From: Heterotrichella gracilis
Taxonomy: Eukaryota; Sar; Xanthophyceae; Tribonematales; Xanthonemataceae
Assembly: GCA_032358255.1 (NCBI GenBank)
Contig: JAULBX010026940.1
Location: 124,001 to 188,000, forward strand
Reading direction: 5' to 3'
DNA length: 64,000 nucleotides
The position numbers and the translations under genes were made by a program. Position 1 is the first letter of the stretch. The number at the start of each line of letters is the position of its first letter. This document shows positions 1-8,990 of this stretch, one piece after another. Below the pieces are notes generated by a model. The model was not told the DNA's origin. It searched no databases and worked only from the letters and a program-made list of their open reading frames with translations.

Positions 1-262
1 TCGTTTTTTTAACCAGATCGCTCATGGTAGCTTGTTTATCCATGTAGTCTTTATACTTGGTCTCTAACTCTGTTTGCATGCTTATAGATTCAGCATCAAT
101 TCCTTTTAAATAGTTTTGCGCTGTTTCTTTTGCGATTTTTGTTTCAGGCATTAAGCTGATCAAAGAATCCAAACTCAGGTGCGCTATTTTTTGTGCATTT
201 GCAAAAGAAAATAATCCGGTTGCTGCAATAATTAAGGCTACTTTTTTAAATGTAGATTTCAT
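1..262 (-). CDS. OmpH/Skp-family periplasmic chaperone (3' end outside window)
   Basis: The reading frame starts at the ATG at 262 and runs off the window edge, so only the first 87 codons are visible. It opens with a signal peptide (lysine-rich start, hydrophobic run, cut after ANA-Q). The mature start, QKIAHLSLDSLISLMPE, matches the start of OmpH/Skp proteins and of the neighbour at 294-824, which has FGYVDTDYILSQIPE at the same place. Skp-type proteins are trimeric periplasmic chaperones that hold unfolded outer-membrane proteins on their way to BamA. It is the last visible gene of the uppS-bamA-ompH-ompH series and lies 31 bases after its paralogue, so it is probably cotranscribed. The family call is firm; the C-terminal half cannot be judged. 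Confidence 0.85.
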   Translation of the reverse strand, partial: MKSTFKKVALIIAATGLFSFANAQKIAHLSLDSLISLMPETKIAKETAQNYLKGIDAESISMQTELETKYKDYMDKQATMSDLVKKT

Positions 263-293
263 ACTTGTTTTTTGATTTATTTATTTTTTAAAA

Positions 294-824
294 TTACTTT
301 TTGTATCCGAGATAAACTAAAATGTCATCGCTTTTATCGTATTTACTATTTGCATATAAAATAGAAACCTGGCCGCTTTTATCTAAAATAAAACCCAGTC
401 CCGATTTTTCTGCAACAGCTTTAATGGCGTTATAAACCTTATCCTGTATTGGTTTTACCAATTCCTGGCGCTTTTTAAATAATTCTCCATCAACACCAAA
501 ACGTGATTTTTGAAGGTCTTTTGCTTCTTTTTCTTTGTTCACGATCTCATTCTCACGTTTCTTTTTCATTTCATCCGTCAATAAAATAGCGTCGGCCTGA
601 TAAGCTTTGTATAATTTATCGATTTCAGCATATTTTGTTTCAATTTCTTTTTGCCATTGCACGCTTGTTTTGTCTAGCTCACTTTGCGCAGCCTTATATT
701 CAGGAATCTGAGATAAAATGTAATCGGTATCAACATAACCAAATTTTGCTGCACCACTTTGCGCCATTGCAAATCCTGAAAGGATCACAAACAAAAAACA
801 AATTATACTATTTCTTAATTTCAT
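294..824 (-). CDS. OmpH/Skp-family periplasmic chaperone
   Basis: A 176-residue protein with a signal peptide of about 21 residues ending in AMA-Q. The body is charged and strongly helical (about residues 45-120, rich in K/E/Q), as expected for the long coiled-coil tentacles of Skp, and it ends in the strand-forming tail typical of OmpH. Length and layout fit the family. It lies between bamA and a second ompH copy on the same strand, the usual Bacteroidota arrangement, which supports a role in delivering outer-membrane proteins to the BAM complex. The paired copies could form mixed trimers or serve different clients; the sequence does not say which. Confidence 0.9.
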   Translation of the reverse strand: MKLRNSIICFLFVILSGFAMAQSGAAKFGYVDTDYILSQIPEYKAAQSELDKTSVQWQKEIETKYAEIDKLYKAYQADAILLTDEMKKKRENEIVNKEKEAKDLQKSRFGVDGELFKKRQELVKPIQDKVYNAIKAVAEKSGLGFILDKSGQVSILYANSKYDKSDDILVYLGYKK

Positions 825-895
825 ATTTTGAGTTTTTAAATTTAATCATAAAACGTGCCAATCAAAAAAATATCGTTCAATTAACAAAATTTTGG

Positions 896-3478
896 TTATA
901 ATTCGCCCAATGCCCCGCCAATAGTGAAGTGGAACTGACCTTTGCCATTACCAATACCCGGCTGGCCCGGCACATTATCAAAGCCCCAACCGTAATCAAT
1001 ACCCAATAGACCAAACATTGGTAAAAACACGCGTAAACCAAAACCAGCGCTGCGTTTAACCTGGAAAGGATTGAATTTTTTATAGTCTGTCCAAGAGTTA
1101 CCTGCTTCTGCAAAGCCCAATACAAATATGGTTGCTTGTGGATTTAAACTGATCGGATAACGTAATTCCATTGTATAACGCGCACAAATTGGATCGCCCA
1201 CAGAAGAAGATAAACTATTATCAGGATAACCTCTTAAAGCAATGATCTCTCTTGCCACAAAGTTTTGAAAACCACTAATACCGCTACCGCCCAAGTAAAA
1301 ACGTTCAAATGGCGAGTAACCAACTGTTTTATTATAACGCGCTAAAAAGCCATAACCTACTTTTGTACGTAAAACTAAATTACGGGCCTCTTTACCTTCT
1401 GCAGCTTTTTTGTTGGTTAATTGTGTGAACCATTCTGCAGTAATTTTATATTTCTGATACTCGATAAATTTATAACGCTCAGATGCAGGAAGGCTTGTAT
1501 AATCTTTATTGTTTACTAATGAATACGGAGGCGTAAACTGACCTAAGAATGTAAAGTTAGATCCTGTTTTTGGATAAATAGGCTGATCGATAGAGTTACG
1601 CGAAAGATTAAGACTGAAGTTAAGATCGTTTGCATAACCATTAGAAAAAATAAAGGCATTATAGTTTTTTAAGTCGTAATAATTATAGTTGATGTTAGTG
1701 AACATATTAAAATAATTATCAGGCCATTTTAAACGTCTTCCTAAACCTACAGAACCACCAATAATACTCATGCTCTGGCGTTTTGGATTCGATATTCTTC
1801 CGATCTCGCTATCAGCATATTTTTTTTGTCCGTTGCTAAATAAAGAGTGGAAGGCCGAAACCGTTAGTGCATTTGGTTTTTTACCGCCTAAGTATGGCTC
1901 TGTAAAAGAAAAATTATAGGATTGATAATAGATACCATTTGTTTGCGCACGAACGCTTAAACGCTGGCCATCTCCACTTGGTAGCGGACGCCATGCTGAG
2001 CCTTTAAATAAATTTCTTGCAGAGAAGTTGTTGAATGTAACACCTAGTGTACCAATAATGCCAATTCCACCTTGTCCTGTTTGGTTGTTAAGTGAGTTTC
2101 TTCCACCCCAGCCACCGCTTAATTCTATCTGGTCGCTTGGTTTTTCTTCTACAGTGTATTCTATATCAACCGTTCCGTCGGCTGCGTTTGGCATTGGCAA
2201 GGGAACTGTTTTTTCAGGATCAAAATATCCTAATTGTGCTAATTGACGAACAGTACGAATAATATCCGAACGTCTGAAAAGCTGGCCGGGCTTGGTAAAG
2301 ATCTCGCGATAAATTACGTGGTCGTTTGTTTTATCATTTCCTTTAACAGTAACTTTATTGATGGTGGCCTGTTTACCTTCGTACATCAAAATATCAAAAT
2401 CAATAGTATCGTTATGAATATTACTTTCCTGCGGATTTACCTGAAAGAATAAATAGCCATCGTCCATATACAAACTGGAAATGTCGTAACCGTTAGGATT
2501 CATAAATAATTTTTGCTCCAGTTTACTTTGATCGTAAACACTACCGGCAGGAATATTTAAAATAGTATCTAATTGTCCGCTACGGTATTTGCTGTTACCG
2601 AACCATTTAAAATTCCCGAAATAATATTTGTGTCCTTCATCAATAGTAATGTCAACCGCAACACGATTATCGCTCACAAAATAAACAGTGTCTTTTACAA
2701 CACGCGCATCGCGATATCCTTTTGCGTTGTATTTTGTTGCGATTGCAGGAAGATCTTTCTTTAAATTATCTTCTAAATATTTTCCTGAATTAAACGGGTT
2801 GTACCAGCGGCGGCGCTTGCTATCCTCTAGCTTACGACGAAGTTGCCAATCTTTAAAAACCGTATTGCCGTTTATGAATACATCCTGTATACGTACCTTT
2901 CTTCCTTTGTTAACGGAAATGGTTACAATGGTAAATGGTATTTTTTTGGAAGTATCTCTTACCTGGGTAATATCTACTTTATTAAAATAATAGCCTTTAT
3001 CTAAATAATGATCTCTTACAGTATTTTTAATTGTACCGATCATGTAATCAGTAACCACGCGGCCTTGCAGTAAACGGATCTTAGTTCTTATTTCGTCCGC
3101 ATCACTTTTTTTAACGTCGCCTTTAAAAGAAAATTTAGATAAGCGCGGGCGCTCAACAACTTTAATAATTAAAAAAATATCGTTACCAACAATTTTATCC
3201 TGGATAATTTGAACGTCTTCGAATATACTTTGTTTCCAAAGCGCTTTTATGGCTTCGCTGATCTTATCGCCGGGAACGGTGATCTCATCGCCTTGCGCAA
3301 GGCCCGATAAAAGGCTTACAACGTTCTTATCTGTATTATCAGCGCCTTCAATTACAATACCGCCAATGGTATATTTTTTGGGGTTTTTTAAGCCATCTAA
3401 AAATAAAGAATCGCTTTGAGAGAAGCCTTTAAGACAAATTACAAATAGAAAAACAAGTTTTATGATCCGTTTTCCCAT
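896..3478 (-). CDS. bamA: Outer membrane protein assembly factor BamA
   Basis: An 860-residue Omp85-family protein that inserts beta-barrel proteins into the outer membrane. I place the start at the ATG at 3478 (MGKRIIKLVFLF...), which opens a good signal peptide and follows the uppS stop by one base; the frame continues 16 codons upstream into uppS, but that part is not signal-like. Residues about 30-440 hold the POTRA repeats (for example YTIGGIVIEGADNTD and INKVTVKGNDKTND). The C-terminal half is the 16-strand barrel and includes the conserved loop-6 motif as LRGYPDN. It is translated tightly with uppS and followed by two ompH genes. Its last residue is leucine, not the phenylalanine common in proteobacterial barrels. 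Confidence 0.96.
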   Translation of the reverse strand: MGKRIIKLVFLFVICLKGFSQSDSLFLDGLKNPKKYTIGGIVIEGADNTDKNVVSLLSGLAQGDEITVPGDKISEAIKALWKQSIFEDVQIIQDKIVGNDIFLIIKVVERPRLSKFSFKGDVKKSDADEIRTKIRLLQGRVVTDYMIGTIKNTVRDHYLDKGYYFNKVDITQVRDTSKKIPFTIVTISVNKGRKVRIQDVFINGNTVFKDWQLRRKLEDSKRRRWYNPFNSGKYLEDNLKKDLPAIATKYNAKGYRDARVVKDTVYFVSDNRVAVDITIDEGHKYYFGNFKWFGNSKYRSGQLDTILNIPAGSVYDQSKLEQKLFMNPNGYDISSLYMDDGYLFFQVNPQESNIHNDTIDFDILMYEGKQATINKVTVKGNDKTNDHVIYREIFTKPGQLFRRSDIIRTVRQLAQLGYFDPEKTVPLPMPNAADGTVDIEYTVEEKPSDQIELSGGWGGRNSLNNQTGQGGIGIIGTLGVTFNNFSARNLFKGSAWRPLPSGDGQRLSVRAQTNGIYYQSYNFSFTEPYLGGKKPNALTVSAFHSLFSNGQKKYADSEIGRISNPKRQSMSIIGGSVGLGRRLKWPDNYFNMFTNINYNYYDLKNYNAFIFSNGYANDLNFSLNLSRNSIDQPIYPKTGSNFTFLGQFTPPYSLVNNKDYTSLPASERYKFIEYQKYKITAEWFTQLTNKKAAEGKEARNLVLRTKVGYGFLARYNKTVGYSPFERFYLGGSGISGFQNFVAREIIALRGYPDNSLSSSVGDPICARYTMELRYPISLNPQATIFVLGFAEAGNSWTDYKKFNPFQVKRSAGFGLRVFLPMFGLLGIDYGWGFDNVPGQPGIGNGKGQFHFTIGGALGEL

Positions 3479-3479
3479 T

Positions 3480-4226
3480 TTAGTTTTTTGAAATTTGTTC
3501 GCTTGTTTTTCCGAAACGACGCTCACGGTTTTGATACGATAAAATTGCTTTAAAAAAATCGTCTTTTCTAAAATCCGGCCATAACGTGTCGGTAAAATAA
3601 AATTCGGCGTAGGCTAATTGCCACAATAAAAAATTACTGATGCGGTGCTCGCCACTAGTGCGGATCATTAGTTCGGGGTCCGGAAAAATATTCGTGTTCA
3701 AGTGCTTTTCAATATGTTTTGATGTAATTTCAGAGGCTTTTAATTTTCCTTCTTCAACCTGTTTTGCAATTTCTTTTACAGAATTGGTTATCTCCCATTT
3801 GCTTGAATAACTTAAAGCCAAGATCAACGTTACAGTGCTGTTATTTGCTGTAATGTCTATAGACTCCTGTAATTCTTGTTGGCAAGACTCCGGTAAACTC
3901 TTAATGTCACCAATAGCTTGCAACTTTACACCTTTTTTGTTGAGGTTAGGTGTTTCCATGCTTATGGTGGCCACTAATAATTCCATTAAAGCATCCACTT
4001 CATCTTTTGGCCTGTTCCAGTTCTCGGTGCTAAAAGCATAAAGCGTAAGGTATTTTACACCAACCTCGCCACAGGCTTCCACTATTTCGCGAACAGAGTT
4101 AACGCCCTCATGATGACCAAAAATACGGTCCTCGCCCTGTTGTTTGGCCCAACGGCCGTTTCCATCCATAATAATGGCTACGTGCTGTGGAATGTTGTTT
4201 TTATTGATCGATTGCTTTAAATCCAT
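3480..4226 (-). CDS. uppS: Isoprenyl transferase (undecaprenyl diphosphate synthase)
   Basis: A 248-residue cis-prenyltransferase that condenses isopentenyl diphosphate onto farnesyl diphosphate to make the C55 carrier lipid for peptidoglycan and O-antigen. The first conserved block is HVAIIMDGNGRWAKQQG, in which Asp21 is the expected Mg/diphosphate-binding catalytic residue. The last block, IRTSGEHRISNFLLWQ followed by AYAEFYFT, is the family signature. Length is normal. It is the first gene of the uppS-bamA-ompH-ompH series and has a -7 element just upstream (4243-4250), so it probably leads the operon. Confidence 0.96.
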   Translation of the reverse strand: MDLKQSINKNNIPQHVAIIMDGNGRWAKQQGEDRIFGHHEGVNSVREIVEACGEVGVKYLTLYAFSTENWNRPKDEVDALMELLVATISMETPNLNKKGVKLQAIGDIKSLPESCQQELQESIDITANNSTVTLILALSYSSKWEITNSVKEIAKQVEEGKLKASEITSKHIEKHLNTNIFPDPELMIRTSGEHRISNFLLWQLAYAEFYFTDTLWPDFRKDDFFKAILSYQNRERRFGKTSEQISKN

Positions 4227-4242
4227 GAGCTGGCTAGGCAGA

Positions 4243-4250
4243 CAAAGATA
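4243..4250 (-). promoter_or_regulatory. Putative -7 element (TATCTTTG) for uppS-bamA-ompH operon
   Basis: On the minus strand TATCTTTG matches the Bacteroidota -7 consensus TAnnTTTG and ends about 17 bases before the uppS ATG, so the mRNA leader would be short. I see no clear TTG -33 element at the usual spacing. Confidence 0.5.
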
Positions 4251-4369
4251 GTAAAATAGTCAAAATGAGTACTTTAATTTAGGTTGTTTTGCTTATTTTA
4301 ACAGGAAAACTACAGTTATAAAGTTAAAAGGTTTAGAAAGTTTGACGGTTTTTGTAAGCAATTTATAAA

Positions 4370-4402
4370 ACAAAAACCCATCGCGTTTTGCAATGGGTTT
4401 TA
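4370..4402 (-). terminator. Intrinsic terminator after the TPR gene
   Basis: On the minus strand AAACCCAT (4400-4393) and ATGGGTTT (4381-4374) form an 8-bp stem, followed by a T-rich run. It lies about 35 bases past the stop of the TPR gene at 4436-6136 and separates that gene from the uppS operon. Confidence 0.75.
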
Positions 4403-4435
4403 AATTTCATAGAGCTTAATTATTTTACTTTGAGC

Positions 4436-6136
4436 CTAAGGTTTTTTAGGGGCTTGTTTTGGCGGATTAAAATAAATTTTTGCTTTTTGATTAGCAGGAT
4501 CTATTTCCTGAACTTGTTTCCAGTATTCATCGGCTTTTGCTTTGTCTTTTGCAACTGAAGTATGATAACCTCCAAGATATTCTAATGCTTCAATTACATT
4601 GTTCTTGTACGTTGGAGAAGTTTTTTCTTCGGGTTTTAATTTTGATAAAGCATTTTCAAAATGTGGTTTTGCTAAACCTTTTTCGCTTGTTGGATCAATA
4701 TAAGAATTTGCTTTTCCTCTCCAGAAATAACCTACAGGCCATGTTGGGTTTAATCGTGTCAACTGTGAAAAAGCAGAGTCGGCACTAATAAAGAATGGTT
4801 TTGCTTCTTGTTCTTTTTTCTCTTTCGCTTTTGCATCTTTTATTAAAGCGGCCTCCTTATATACATTTCCGCCCGAATAATAGTACGCGCGACCAAGACT
4901 ATAAAAATCATTGTTGTTTAAATTCTTAAGATCGCCATTCATTTTACGTTCAAACGCTTTAATTGCTTTGTCGTATTTTTTTGCTTTCATGTAAATGTCT
5001 GCAATAGCAGTATTAAGCTCGCCAGATGCTGCAGGGTCAAGTGCAATAGCTTTTTCCATTTCTAACACACCTAAAGAATCTTTTCCGGTACGCGCTAATA
5101 ATAAACCCTTGTATTTGTAATCGTTATATAAATATTTAAAGTTTGGTCCAGCTAGTTCAAAGAATTTATTGATCGCTTTTAAGCCTTTAGTGTAAGCGGC
5201 AGTATCAGTTTTATTTCCTGTTTCCGCATAGCTATATCCTGCTAAACGCTCTAAATATAAGCTGTTGAAGCCTTGTTTCTTTAACCCTTCGTATTCCACA
5301 ATAGCATCAGGATATTGTTTGTTAGAGAATAAGGCGCTCATAAAACGGTAACGCGCTTCGTCGCTATTATTTAACTCTAAATATTTTTTCCAATTCTCAA
5401 TAGCTTTTGCCGGTTGCGAGTATAATGAATACACCTCAGCAATTTCCCTGTAAGCCGGCGCAAATGTAGGATCGATACCAACAGCTTCTTTATACTTATC
5501 TAACGCTAATTGGTAATTACGGCCGCGTTGGTATAATTTTCCTTCACGTAAAATACCTTTTACATTTTTTGGATTTAATGCTGTTGCTTGCTTGTAGCTT
5601 TTGATTGGGCCGCTACCATCGGTTGGATTTTTTTCCAATTGAGCGTCACCTAAAATAATATAGTTCTCTGGGTTTTTTGGTTCTAATTTAATGGCTGCAT
5701 TAATTTGCAATAACGCTTCGTCAGCATTTTTCGTATCAGTTGCTAACCAGGCCTCGGCTACTTTGCGCAACAACTCGGCATTTTTATTAGCACCTAATGC
5801 TATTGCTTTATAAAAAAGTGTTTTTGCCTCAGCAACATTACCTTTGGTCAATAATACTTTTCCTTGCCCAACATAATTTAATGGATAAGTGGCGTTAACC
5901 TCAGCGCCTTTAGCGAAAAATATATTGGCGCTGTCTATCTGATCGTTCTTAAAAAAATTCTCGCCGTAATAATAATAGTTCTCGCCTTTGCCGGCATCTT
6001 TAGCAATTAAAGCGCGAAAATCAACTGCCGCCGCCGCAAAGCGCTCGTTCTCTGTTTTGGTAACAGCTTCTTGTAAAGTTTGCGCGTTTAAAAAACCTGT
6101 AAAGGCAATAGCGCTAAGCATGATCGTTTTTTTCAT
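4436..6136 (-). CDS. Secreted TPR-repeat protein
   Basis: A 566-residue protein with a signal peptide (MKKTIMLSAIAFTGFLNA-Q) followed by tetratricopeptide-like helical pairs across nearly the whole chain, for example PLNYVGQGKVLLTKGNVAEA, PENYIILGDAQLEKN and FAPAYREIAEVYSLYSQPAK. TPR arrays bind other proteins and this one is exported, so a periplasmic or outer-membrane scaffold role is likely. It ends in a lysine/proline-rich tail. It lies downstream of the PstS-like gene and the TonB cluster on the same strand, a grouping often seen in Bacteroidota. No catalytic motif is visible, and its exact role is unknown. Confidence 0.8.
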   Translation of the reverse strand: MKKTIMLSAIAFTGFLNAQTLQEAVTKTENERFAAAAVDFRALIAKDAGKGENYYYYGENFFKNDQIDSANIFFAKGAEVNATYPLNYVGQGKVLLTKGNVAEAKTLFYKAIALGANKNAELLRKVAEAWLATDTKNADEALLQINAAIKLEPKNPENYIILGDAQLEKNPTDGSGPIKSYKQATALNPKNVKGILREGKLYQRGRNYQLALDKYKEAVGIDPTFAPAYREIAEVYSLYSQPAKAIENWKKYLELNNSDEARYRFMSALFSNKQYPDAIVEYEGLKKQGFNSLYLERLAGYSYAETGNKTDTAAYTKGLKAINKFFELAGPNFKYLYNDYKYKGLLLARTGKDSLGVLEMEKAIALDPAASGELNTAIADIYMKAKKYDKAIKAFERKMNGDLKNLNNNDFYSLGRAYYYSGGNVYKEAALIKDAKAKEKKEQEAKPFFISADSAFSQLTRLNPTWPVGYFWRGKANSYIDPTSEKGLAKPHFENALSKLKPEEKTSPTYKNNVIEALEYLGGYHTSVAKDKAKADEYWKQVQEIDPANQKAKIYFNPPKQAPKKP

Positions 6137-6238
6137 TTTCTGTTTGTAAATCGTTGTAAAAATAACACAATAATCTGTATTGCAAGTTAAGTACCAATTA
6201 ATTAAGAAAGGGAGATTTTAGCATTTTTTAGGAAGCCT

Positions 6239-7213
6239 TTATGGCCCCGTTTTAACCTGTATAGCACGCTCCTGCTGCTTGGCAGGCAATAAGCCCTGTT
6301 TTAAAAAGGCGGTTTGCCCTTTTGGTCCGGCCACAAAGGTCTCAAAACCTTTTGCAAGGCTAAATTCCCCGGTTTTTTTAATTACATAAACCGTTCTTGT
6401 AAAAGGATAAGAATTCAGTTTAAAACTGCTTTGGCTTGGGTATTCAAAGTCTGAGGTGTTTTGTTTGCTGGCGGCAACGAATTTTATTTTATCTGTATTT
6501 GCTTTTGTAATAGAATCGTCTACATCGCTTAACCAGGCAAAATCAATAAAGGCAATAGTGTTTTTATTTTTTGCCACATAATTAATGCTTTCTAATGTTG
6601 AATTAAACACACTGCAATTCTCAGAAAAAGCTTTTCCTTTTAAAAGCGAGTCGCGTAAATAATGCATAACGCTTGAATTATTTTTGTCAAATAACACGTT
6701 TATTTTTGTTTGATTACTCAGCGAATCCATACAAACAAAGGGTTTGGTCAATAGATCAATAATTTGTTCGTATGATAATTTTGTAAGCGGTGTGTTAATA
6801 TTTGTAATTAAAGCAACGCCACTTTTTGCAACCGCAGTTGGCATTACCGTATAACTTTTTGATGCAAAGGCTTGTTTTTCTTTTGCATTTAATTCCCTCG
6901 AAATTACAATAGCCTCGCAGCTGTCATTATACAAGGCTTCTACGGCATGGGCATCGTTCCTGCAAAATTTTTCTAAATGTGCGTTGGCATAATGTGCTTC
7001 AAAAGTATATACCTGATTTTTTACGTGAAGTTCTAATCCTTCGTCATAAAACACTTTTAATTTTCCGGAGGTTGGCGAGTTATCTACGTAATCGTTCTTG
7101 AAATAATTGTCACATCCATAAACCACGATCAACGACATAAGACATAAGACACAAGACAATGCGCCAAAGAAAGCCGAAGCCCGAAACCCAAAATGTTTTT
7201 TACTCTTCTTCAC
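6239..7213 (-). CDS. PstS-like substrate-binding lipoprotein
   Basis: A 324-residue protein with a GTG start (7213) that overlaps the previous gene by 14 bases. It has a hydrophobic leader ending in IVVYGC, a loose lipobox with Cys34 as the probable lipidated residue. The rest resembles the periplasmic phosphate-binding (PBP-like) fold of PstS: LKVFYDEGLELHV opens it, the GVALITNINTPLTKLSYEQI segment is typical of PstS, and it contains FTRTVYVIKKTGE near the end. No PstABC transporter genes are nearby; it sits next to ExbB/ExbD/TonB instead. It may therefore work with TonB-dependent uptake and not with an ABC importer. That link is inference from position, and the ligand is unknown. Confidence 0.75.
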   Translation of the reverse strand: MKKSKKHFGFRASAFFGALSCVLCLMSLIVVYGCDNYFKNDYVDNSPTSGKLKVFYDEGLELHVKNQVYTFEAHYANAHLEKFCRNDAHAVEALYNDSCEAIVISRELNAKEKQAFASKSYTVMPTAVAKSGVALITNINTPLTKLSYEQIIDLLTKPFVCMDSLSNQTKINVLFDKNNSSVMHYLRDSLLKGKAFSENCSVFNSTLESINYVAKNKNTIAFIDFAWLSDVDDSITKANTDKIKFVAASKQNTSDFEYPSQSSFKLNSYPFTRTVYVIKKTGEFSLAKGFETFVAGPKGQTAFLKQGLLPAKQQERAIQVKTGP

Positions 7214-7421
7214 TTCTGCTGTCTTGTTTTAAATTTTGATAAAGTCTGAAACCTCTGTAAACCGCATAAGCAAACAGCATAACAATAAAACCTGTGCGTT
7301 TGCCACCATATAATTTATCGCTCATAACATCGGTTACAGAAAATGCAATAGCGCCGGCTAAAACTAAAATTATCATAAAAATGCCGAGCCAGGCCGAAAG
7401 TGTATTTAATCCTAATTTCAT
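7200..7421 (-). CDS. Small two-helix membrane protein
   Basis: A 73-residue protein with two predicted membrane helices (about residues 9-29 and 44-60) and a charged C-terminal tail (KQDSRSEEE). It has no motif I recognise. It begins just after the terminator that follows tonB and overlaps the start of the PstS-like gene by 14 bases, so the two are probably translationally coupled. The position suggests it belongs to the TonB/PstS-like group, but its function is unknown. Confidence 0.75.
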   Translation of the reverse strand: MKLGLNTLSAWLGIFMIILVLAGAIAFSVTDVMSDKLYGGKRTGFIVMLFAYAVYRGFRLYQNLKQDSRSEEE

Positions 7422-7443
7422 TTTTTGTTTTTAATCTTTAAAT

Positions 7444-7480
7444 AAAAAAGCCACAACGCGCGAGGTGTTATGGCTTTTTA
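7444..7480 (-). terminator. Strong intrinsic terminator after tonB
   Basis: On the minus strand the arms at 7479-7467 and 7457-7445 form a 13-bp stem (one G-U pair) around a 9-base loop, and the 3' arm ends in a T run. It closes the exbB-exbD-exbD-tonB transcript. The downstream pair must rely on read-through or a promoter in the short gap before 7421. Confidence 0.85.
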
Positions 7481-7495
7481 ATTATTAAAATTTTA

Positions 7496-8296
7496 TTATT
7501 GCGCTTTAAAGCTGATCGGTAAATTGAAGTAACATTTTACTGCACGACCGGTCATTTTTGCTGCTTTCCATTTTGGCATATTCTTAACAGTGTTCATTGC
7601 TAATTTATCGCAATCTGGGCAACCAGCAACTCCTTTAAGAACTTCTACGTTACTGATAGATCCATCTTCGTTCACAACAAATTTTAAGAAACATTTTCCA
7701 CTGATACCTGCTTCACGCGCCATTTGAGGATAGTTTGGCTGGATCTTGCTAACCAAATATTTTCCTAACTCAGCAATTCCGCCCGGGAATTCAGCTTGTT
7801 CTTCCACGATCGTAAAGATCTCTGGTGCAGCTGCTTCAGTTGGCCCTTTGATCTCGGTTGGTGGAGCAACAATGTCTTTCTCACCTTCCTGATCTTTAGT
7901 ACTTACGTTCACATCCTTTACATCTTCCTGTAATTTTTGAGGCTCTTCTTCAACGGCATCATCTTTAATTACGGGCGGTGTAAATTTCACCATCTCAACC
8001 ATTGGTGGTGGTGGTGGCGGTGGTGGTGGTGGTGGTACGTCTTCGATAGGCGGTGGTGGTGTAAGATCTATTTGTGTGTTAACGATCTTTTCAACTTCCG
8101 CTTCATCTTTCGGACGATCCATAAATTTTTTTAATCCAAGCAATGCTAAAGAAAATACCAACATACCGCCAATAATGAATGTGACGCGCTTGTTATAATT
8201 TCTTCTTAACTCAAAGGCCCCATAGTTTTGATTTCTTCCTTCAAAAACTAAGTCGTTACGGGCGTCAAGGGTTAAATCATTCCAGTTCTGTAACAT
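7496..8296 (-). CDS. tonB: Energy transducer TonB
   Basis: A 266-residue protein with the full TonB layout: cytoplasmic N-terminus containing the Bacteroidota motif FEGRNQNYGAFELRRNYN, one membrane helix (about residues 40-57), a periplasmic proline-rich spacer with 11 consecutive prolines, and a C-terminal TonB domain (about 175-266; AREAGISGKCFLKFVVNEDG, then VEVLKGV). It carries the cytoplasmic-membrane proton-motive force to outer-membrane receptors. The C-terminal domain has cysteines at CPDCDK. It is the last gene of the exbB-exbD-exbD-tonB operon and is followed by a strong terminator. Confidence 0.93.
   Translation of the reverse strand: MLQNWNDLTLDARNDLVFEGRNQNYGAFELRRNYNKRVTFIIGGMLVFSLALLGLKKFMDRPKDEAEVEKIVNTQIDLTPPPPIEDVPPPPPPPPPPPMVEMVKFTPPVIKDDAVEEEPQKLQEDVKDVNVSTKDQEGEKDIVAPPTEIKGPTEAAAPEIFTIVEEQAEFPGGIAELGKYLVSKIQPNYPQMAREAGISGKCFLKFVVNEDGSISNVEVLKGVAGCPDCDKLAMNTVKNMPKWKAAKMTGRAVKCYFNLPISFKAQ
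8004..8036. repeat. (GGN)11 trinucleotide run encoding polyproline in TonB
   Basis: On the plus strand a run of GGT triplets, broken once by GGC, encodes 11 prolines on the minus strand. It is a candidate for replication slippage that would change the length of the TonB spacer without a frameshift. Confidence 0.8.
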
Positions 8297-8311
8297 GTTT
8301 ACCTCCTTTTA

Positions 8312-8953
8312 TTAATTTGTTCCAACTTTTTCAGTCACCAGATCCATTTCTGGTTTTAAAATATCTACCATTACATATTTACCAACAACATTTACGTTTA
8401 ACTCATCAATAACGTCAATTACGTTTTTGTAAGTTGCTTTATCGTCAGTCTTAATTAAATATGTATATGATTCTTTATTCGCTTTAACTTCTCTAACCAT
8501 TCGTTTAAAGGTTGTATCCGCTAATTGTTTGTTTTTATGTTTTACATCTAAAGCTCTTACCTGATCTTGCATTTCTTTGTTTTTGTCAAGTAAAAATTTG
8601 TGCAAGCCATTTTTGTCTTGAGAAAAGCTTAATTCGGTTAAAGTTGTTTTTGTTCCTTTTTCATCATCTGCAGCTCTGAACTGGCCTTCGTAATAAAAAA
8701 TGCGGTCGTCTTTTGATAGTAAGAACGTAATACCTTTTTTTACTTCCTCTACTTTTTGATTGGGGTCGGGAGGAGCTGGAAAGGTTAATTCCATTGATTT
8801 TGGTTTACTAAAGGTTGCTGTTAAAACGAAGAACGTTAATAACAAAAACGCTAAATCCACCATGGGCGTCATATCTATACGGGTGCTTTGCTTCTTGGCT
8901 CTTTTCTTACCGCCTTTTTTGCCTCCGCCGCCGCCTTCTTGTATCTCTGCCAT
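8312..8953 (-). CDS. exbD: ExbD-family biopolymer transport protein (second copy)
   Basis: A 213-residue ExbD/TolR-type protein. After a basic and glycine-rich cytoplasmic start, the motif IDMTPMVDLAFLLLTFF forms the single membrane helix; Asp33 is the residue expected to carry protons. The rest is periplasmic. It is longer than classical ExbD (about 140 residues) because of a charged insertion around residues 80-140. It lies 37 bases after another ExbD and 15 bases before tonB. Two different ExbD copies are common in Bacteroidota TonB clusters. Confidence 0.9.
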   Translation of the reverse strand: MAEIQEGGGGGKKGGKKRAKKQSTRIDMTPMVDLAFLLLTFFVLTATFSKPKSMELTFPAPPDPNQKVEEVKKGITFLLSKDDRIFYYEGQFRAADDEKGTKTTLTELSFSQDKNGLHKFLLDKNKEMQDQVRALDVKHKNKQLADTTFKRMVREVKANKESYTYLIKTDDKATYKNVIDVIDELNVNVVGKYVMVDILKPEMDLVTEKVGTN

Positions 8954-8990
8954 TTTTTTAAGTTTTTATACTAATTAAAAAAATTAATAA